DNA from: Planctomycetota bacterium
GTDB taxonomy: Bacteria; Planctomycetota; Brocadiia; Brocadiales; Bathyanammoxibiaceae
DNA length: 8,628 nucleotides
Direction of reading: 5' to 3'
NCBI GenBank assembly: GCA_030598065.1
Contig: JAUVQR010000044.1
Span: 1 to 8,628 of the forward strand
Part shown: positions 4,765-8,628 of the stretch, one piece after another
Layout of the letters: each line of letters opens with the position of its first letter
Numbering within the stretch: the stretch's first letter is position 1
Notes under the pieces: generated by a model
Seen by the model: the letters and a program-made list of their open reading frames with translations, nothing else
Database searches by the model: none
What the model was told of the DNA's origin: nothing
Position numbers and translations under genes: made by a program

Positions 4765-7239
4765 ATGCCACAAGAGAGAAAAAGCCCTTTGAGGGCCTAC
4801 AACCTGCGCAAGTGGTCACAGGCGTTAAGCCTGGCCGCGTTCCTGATACTTCTGGTATATCTGGACCCGCTGACCTCGGCCGATTTCTCTGTCAGAAACA
4901 TCTTCCTGCGGCTCAGCCCCCTTTCGGGCCTGGGCGCGAGCATTGCCGCCAGAGAGTTGTTGACCCAGTACTGGCCCGCGCTTGTCCTTATCGTTATGAC
5001 GCTATTCATGGGACGCTTCTTCTGCAGCTGGGTCTGCCCGTTCGGTACCACGATTGACCTGACCGACAAGCTTTTCAAGAGAAGAAGGGCCAGCGAGACC
5101 GGCGGGCATAGTGTGGGATGGAGGCCGTACGACGGCAGGCGGCTGAAATATTACCTGCTTGCGTTTCTCCTGCTAAGCCTGTTTTTGAGCAGGCAGGTCG
5201 TGGGTTGGTTTGACCCGCTTAGCCTGGCTACCAACACGTATTCAATACTGGCGCATCCGTATCTGGTCGCGCTCCTGTCCGGGGCATTCGATTTCCTTTA
5301 CGGTCTGCCCTTTATCGGCCCCCTGGCGGTGCCCGTCCATGAACTCTCCGATAAAATCCTGTTTGTGGAGCGTGAGCCCTTCTACAGGAACCATACGTTC
5401 TTCTTTATTGTCTTTCTTGGGATTATTTCATTCGGTCTTTCGTTCAGCCGGTACTGGTGCAGGAACCTGTGTCCGATGGGCGCCATGCTGGCGCTGGGGT
5501 CCATAGGGGCCCCTGTACAGAGGAGGGTGCGGGCCGACTGCGAGGTATGCGGCCTGTGCCAGCAGGGTTGCAGGATGGGATGCATAACGGACGAGGGGCG
5601 GTCCACCCTGGCCGGAGAGTGCATCCTCTGCATGGACTGCCAGGAGATATGCCCCAGCGACGCCATACGCTTCATGGGCGGCGCCACGCCCCGGCTGCAG
5701 GAGGTGGACCTCTCAAAGAGGGGGCTGATTACCGCCTGTGTTGCCAGTATGGCAGCAATACCCATGCTTGAGTTCAATTTCCCCTGGAGGTCGGGCAAGG
5801 GGCACGGCATCATTCGCCCGCCGGGTGCGGTGGATGAGCAGGAGTTTCTGGCAAAGTGCGTGAGTTGCGGGGAGTGCATGAGGGTGTGTAAGACCAACGG
5901 GCTGCACCCTACGCTGATGGAGGCAGGGCTGGAGGGCGCGTGGACGCCCAAGCTGATACCCAGAATAGGCCACTGCGATTATACCTGCACCCTCTGTGGT
6001 CATGTCTGTCCTTCCGGTGCCATCAAGCCGCTGGAACTGCCCAAGAAGCAGGTGGCCGCGATAGGTAAGGCACGCATAGACAGAAGCCGCTGTATCCCGT
6101 GGACAGGGTACGCCGGGTTGCCGGCCCTGAAGAAGGACTGGCATGACGTCAACTGCGGCGTGTGTGAAGAGGTGTGTCCGGTGCCAACCAAGGCAATTCA
6201 CTTCAATACCTATACCGACGGTGAGGGCCGTAAGGTAATGCGCCCGTTTGTCAGAGAAGAGGTCTGTAACGGGTGCGGCTTTTGTGAGTATGTCTGCCCT
6301 GTTGTCGGCAGGTCCGCCATAGTTGTCGAAGGTATTCAGCCCCAGGTTCCCATAGTGCTTGCGGCGTTGGCGGAATCAGGTAGCGAGAAAGGGTTTCCCG
6401 AGGTGATTGGTGAGTGGACGCTACTGTCGAGTCCTACCGTGTACGCGGGGGAGAGGGGCCTTTATGAGTATATCGACGGCGCGGCCGGGCCCTATCTGAC
6501 GTATTCGTACCAACGGGTGACCGTGGCCCTTTATGGAGACGTGGAAGGCAGGGAGGTGTTGGTAGAGATGTGGACGTTTGCCACAAGCGACGATGCCTTT
6601 GGGGCATATTCGTACGACAGGTCGGGAGAGGTGTATGACCTTGGCGACGAGGCCACCGTGTTTGATAACTACGTGTGGGTATGGAAGGGCAGATATTATA
6701 TCAGGTTTGAGCCGAGCGGGAAAGGCGTGGGTCTGGACGAGGTGGCGCGGATAGCGGAGGCCGTCGTCGACAGACTGCCCCCCGAGCGGTCGGCATTGCC
6801 CGCGCTGTTGAGCTATCTCCCGAAAGAGGGGCTTCTTGAGGGGCGCACCAAGTTCTTTCACGACAGGCTGGTTCTGGACAATATTTACATAAGTGACGAG
6901 GTGATACAAGAAAACGTTTTCGGCCTGGGCGGAGAGACGGACGCCGTTGTGGCTGAATACGTGTTGGACGAGGGCCAGCCCCCCATGAAGCTGATGCTGG
7001 CCGAATATCCCGACGCCGACAGCGCCTCTAAGGCGTGGGAAGGCCTTGTCAGGCTAAGAGTGGCCTGGGGAGAGAGCCCTTTACTGGAAGGCGTTCTTCA
7101 GTGCTTTGAGGACAAGAGCGGGCGCTACTCCACCGTGTACCGTAAGGGACGCTTTCTGGTTGCCGTCTTTTCAGCGCCGGACAGGATGTGGGCGGAGGAC
7201 TATACAAAGGCCGTCGGAGCCGAAATTCCGTCTGGATAG
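4765..7239 (+). CDS. Membrane polyferredoxin (NapH-NapG/MauM-like) fused to a DUF6599-like domain
   Basis: The 824-residue protein probably passes electrons between the quinone pool or cytoplasm and an exported partner. Residues 1-300 are NapH/CcoG-like: hydrophobic helices near 17-36, 69-84, 127-145 and 210-227 (a further hydrophobic stretch at 163-188 may be a loop), CSWVCPFG (87-94) and CRNLCPMG (232-239), then four-Cys sets at 259/262/265/269 and 286/289/292/296. Residues 315-337 (KRGLITACVASMAAIP) look like a degenerate signal or extra helix. Residues 348-525 are NapG/MauM-like: RPPGAVDEQEFLAKC, with sets at 365/368/371/375, 404/408/411/415, 443/464/467/471 (the long-spaced type) and 501/504/507/511. 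Residues ~545-820 resemble DUF6599: YEYIDGAAGPYLTY (567-580), DDAFGAYSYD (609-618), WKGRYYIRF (640-648). I start at 4765: an in-frame ATG exists at 4666, but those 33 codons are palindrome DNA. There is no clear ribosome site. Electron donor and acceptor are unknown. Confidence 0.88.
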   Translation: MPQERKSPLRAYNLRKWSQALSLAAFLILLVYLDPLTSADFSVRNIFLRLSPLSGLGASIAARELLTQYWPALVLIVMTLFMGRFFCSWVCPFGTTIDLTDKLFKRRRASETGGHSVGWRPYDGRRLKYYLLAFLLLSLFLSRQVVGWFDPLSLATNTYSILAHPYLVALLSGAFDFLYGLPFIGPLAVPVHELSDKILFVEREPFYRNHTFFFIVFLGIISFGLSFSRYWCRNLCPMGAMLALGSIGAPVQRRVRADCEVCGLCQQGCRMGCITDEGRSTLAGECILCMDCQEICPSDAIRFMGGATPRLQEVDLSKRGLITACVASMAAIPMLEFNFPWRSGKGHGIIRPPGAVDEQEFLAKCVSCGECMRVCKTNGLHPTLMEAGLEGAWTPKLIPRIGHCDYTCTLCGHVCPSGAIKPLELPKKQVAAIGKARIDRSRCIPWTGYAGLPALKKDWHDVNCGVCEEVCPVPTKAIHFNTYTDGEGRKVMRPFVREEVCNGCGFCEYVCPVVGRSAIVVEGIQPQVPIVLAALAESGSEKGFPEVIGEWTLLSSPTVYAGERGLYEYIDGAAGPYLTYSYQRVTVALYGDVEGREVLVEMWTFATSDDAFGAYSYDRSGEVYDLGDEATVFDNYVWVWKGRYYIRFEPSGKGVGLDEVARIAEAVVDRLPPERSALPALLSYLPKEGLLEGRTKFFHDRLVLDNIYISDEVIQENVFGLGGETDAVVAEYVLDEGQPPMKLMLAEYPDADSASKAWEGLVRLRVAWGESPLLEGVLQCFEDKSGRYSTVYRKGRFLVAVFSAPDRMWAEDYTKAVGAEIPSG

Positions 7240-7249
7240 CATTTTTCTG

Positions 7250-7278
7250 TTGAAATATACCACCATAAACCGTAAAAT
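7250..7278 (+). promoter_or_regulatory. Sigma-70-type promoter for rpsO-pnp
   Basis: TTGAAA (7250-7255) and TAAAAT (7273-7278) are separated by exactly 17 bases, and each differs from the consensus at one position. Transcription would start near 7285, about 30 bases before the rpsO start. The site begins 11 bases after the stop of the polyferredoxin gene and is the best promoter in the window, so rpsO-pnp is likely its own transcription unit. Confidence 0.65.
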
Positions 7279-7317
7279 TTCTACTTTTAAGCGGATAGTA
7301 AAGGAAGGATTAGGAAG

Positions 7318-7596
7318 ATGGGTATGGATAAGGGACGTAAGACCGAAGTAATTGAGGAAATTAGGACTCACCAGACCGACACAGGCTCCCCAGAAGTTCA
7401 AATAGCCCTCCTTACAGAACGGATAAACTATCTAAGCGGGCACCTCAAACAGCATAAGAAAGATCACACTTCTCGCAGAGGGCTCTTACAGATGGTTGGC
7501 AGACGTTCTTCCCTCCTGAAGTACCTCGGCAGAAAAGACAGAGAGAGATACAAACAAGTGGTCGACAAGTTAGGGATAAGGGTAAAGAAATCATAG
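7318..7596 (+). CDS. rpsO: 30S ribosomal protein S15
   Basis: S15 binds the central three-way junction of 16S rRNA early in 30S assembly and contributes to an intersubunit bridge. The 92-residue product covers the whole family: HQTDTGSPEVQIALLTERI (18-36), HLKQHKKDHTSRRGLLQMV (42-60), RRSSLLKYL (62-70) and RYKQVVDKLGI (77-87). Typical S15 is 89 residues. Two starts are plausible. The ATG at 7318 has AAGGAAGGA (7301-7309) eight bases upstream; the ATG at 7324 has AGGA (7312-7315) eight bases upstream and gives 90 residues. The difference does not affect function. pnp follows 65 bases later, the classic rpsO-pnp arrangement. In E. coli S15 represses its own translation through a leader pseudoknot; the short ~30-base leader here gives no clear sign of one. 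Confidence 0.97.
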   Translation: MGMDKGRKTEVIEEIRTHQTDTGSPEVQIALLTERINYLSGHLKQHKKDHTSRRGLLQMVGRRSSLLKYLGRKDRERYKQVVDKLGIRVKKS

Positions 7597-7661
7597 GCGG
7601 ATTTATTTGCGGTTTTTTGTCGTACAACTCGTACAACGCGGAGAGGCGGTAAGAGAAAAAC
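7597..7661 (+). other. rpsO-pnp spacer with tandem CGTACAAC
   Basis: This 65-base gap has a T6 run at 7613-7618 not preceded by a stem, so no terminator. The octamer CGTACAAC occurs twice in tandem at 7621-7628 and 7630-7637. In E. coli this spacer holds an RNase III-processed hairpin that controls pnp; I see no comparable long stem here. The pnp ribosome site is weak, with AAGAG at 7651-7655 the best candidate. Confidence 0.35.
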
Positions 7662-8628
7662 ATGTCAGCACATAAAGTGGAGAAAACTATAGGCGGTAGG
7701 ACATTAAGTATTGAAACCAACAAGATGGCCAGGCAGGCGGACGGCGCGGTCGTGATCAGGTACGGTGATACTATGGTCCTGACGACTGTGGTGGCCGGCA
7801 AGGAAAGGGACCTGGGTTTTTTGCCGCTTACAGTTGATTACAGGGAAAAGACATACGCTGCGGGGAAATTCCCCGGGGGGTTCTTCAAGAGAGAAGGAAG
7901 GCCCACCGCAAAAGAAATACTCACCATGAGATTAACCGACAGGCCGATAAGGCCTCTTTTTCATGAATCGTATATTTATGACACGCAGGTAATGAGCATG
8001 GTCATTTCCGCTGACAGGGAAAACGACGCTGATATATTGGCCGTGATAGGCGCTTCAGCCGCCATCTCCATCTCGCGTATTCCTTTTGCCGGCCCTTTAG
8101 GCGCTGTCAGGGTCGGAAGAGTGGATGGGGAATTTATCTTGAACCCCACCCACACGCAACGCAAAGAAAGCGACCTTGATATGGTGCTTGCGGGCACGGA
8201 GCAGGGTATGCTGATGGTTGAGGCCGGGGCCCACGTGGTATCGGAAGACGTCATCCTCCACGCGCTGGTATTCGCCGAAGAAGCCGTTAAAGAAATCGTC
8301 CAGCTGCAGAAGGAACTGGTGGCCCTCTGCGGTAGAGAGAAAATGGAGATTGCCTCGCCGGAGACGGACCAGGAACTCTCGAAGGCCGTGTGGGAAGAGG
8401 CGTATGACTCCGTGAAGGAAAAGAGCACGACATCCGGGAAACACAACAGAGACAAAGCCCTTAAAGAGGTGCGCGCCGCCCTTATTGAGAAATTCTGTGG
8501 GGACGATGAGACCGGGGCCGCAGAGAAGGATATAAGAGACATATTTGATCAAATAGAATGCAAGGTCGTCAGGGAGCAAATCCTTGTGGAGAACAAGAGG
8601 GTGGACGGCAGAGGCCTTGACGAGATAA
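7662..8628 (+). CDS. pnp: Polyribonucleotide nucleotidyltransferase (PNPase), N-terminal part (cut by window edge)
   Basis: PNPase degrades RNA 3' to 5' by phosphorolysis and is a core part of bacterial mRNA decay. From the ATG at 7662 the frame stays open to the window end: 322 codons plus one base, out of a usual ~700. The terminal TAA is out of frame (…GAG ATA A). Residues 1-145 are the first RNase PH domain: VEKTIGGRTLSIETNKMARQ (6-25), DTMVLTTVVA (36-45), VDYREKTYAAGKFPGG (58-73), FFKREGRP (74-81, RNA-binding loop) and LTDRPIRPLF (91-100). IPFAGPLGAVRVG (140-152) continues that fold. Residues ~210-305 are the all-helical linker domain, and VDGRGLDEI (314-322) opens the second, catalytic PH domain. 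The catalytic residues, KH and S1 domains lie beyond the window. It is co-oriented with rpsO and probably shares its promoter. Confidence 0.96.
   Translation, partial: MSAHKVEKTIGGRTLSIETNKMARQADGAVVIRYGDTMVLTTVVAGKERDLGFLPLTVDYREKTYAAGKFPGGFFKREGRPTAKEILTMRLTDRPIRPLFHESYIYDTQVMSMVISADRENDADILAVIGASAAISISRIPFAGPLGAVRVGRVDGEFILNPTHTQRKESDLDMVLAGTEQGMLMVEAGAHVVSEDVILHALVFAEEAVKEIVQLQKELVALCGREKMEIASPETDQELSKAVWEEAYDSVKEKSTTSGKHNRDKALKEVRAALIEKFCGDDETGAAEKDIRDIFDQIECKVVREQILVENKRVDGRGLDEI

Noticed and set aside
7597..7620. Rho-independent terminator after rpsO
   Set aside because: The T6 run is not preceded by an inverted repeat, and pnp follows in the usual rpsO-pnp operon order.
8621..8628. 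Apparent TAA stop for pnp at the window end
   Set aside because: The last complete codon is ATA, followed by a single A, so the TAA is out of frame. Residues VDGRGLDEI show the protein continues into its second RNase PH domain.

Overview
The window is a stretch of bacterial chromosome dominated by housekeeping genes, with a two-gene redox module set between them. One gene lies on the minus strand at the left edge: the start of tatC, the Tat translocase core. Everything else is on the plus strand: ribH, a nusB fused to a PHP phosphoesterase domain, ftsY, a Tat-signal DUF362 protein, a large membrane polyferredoxin fused to a DUF6599-like domain, rpsO, and the 5' part of pnp, which runs off the right edge. 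There is no phage, plasmid, transposase, CRISPR, rRNA or tRNA signal.

The organism looks like an anaerobic or redox-versatile, double-membrane (Gram-negative-type) bacterium. The Tat system, a NapH/NapG-like iron-sulfur protein and a Tat-exported DUF362 protein suggest electron transfer at the cytoplasmic membrane. GC content looks to be in the mid-fifties by eye, with frequent ATA (Ile) and AGG (Arg) codons. A Planctomycetota, Nitrospirota or similar lineage would fit, but this is a weak guess from gene content and no gene proves the phylum.

Layout. Bases 1-292 (minus) are tatC, followed by a 199-base divergent intergenic region that holds a cluster of CTTTGAT-like heptamers. Bases 492-2308 are ribH and nusB-PHP, only 11 bases apart, with ftsY 21 bases further on, so these three are probably one transcript. 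Bases 3624-7239 are the redox module. Its two genes are separated by a 124-base gap packed with three short palindromes, each with 7-bp arms and a 2-base centre. The first two are enclosed by a fourth 7-bp pairing, giving a compact three-way junction. Bases 7250-8628 are rpsO-pnp, preceded by a good sigma-70-type promoter.

Three points stand out. First, NusB (rRNA antitermination) is fused to a PHP domain whose best-known relative, RNase AM/YciV, trims rRNA 5' ends; this could join rRNA transcription and maturation in one polypeptide. Second, the polyferredoxin carries six four-cysteine clusters, two membrane CxxxCP motifs and a C-terminal DUF6599-like domain in one chain, next to a Tat-exported DUF362 partner. 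Third, the palindromic element between those two genes keeps an open frame, so an automatic caller would probably start the polyferredoxin 33 codons too early, inside repeat DNA.
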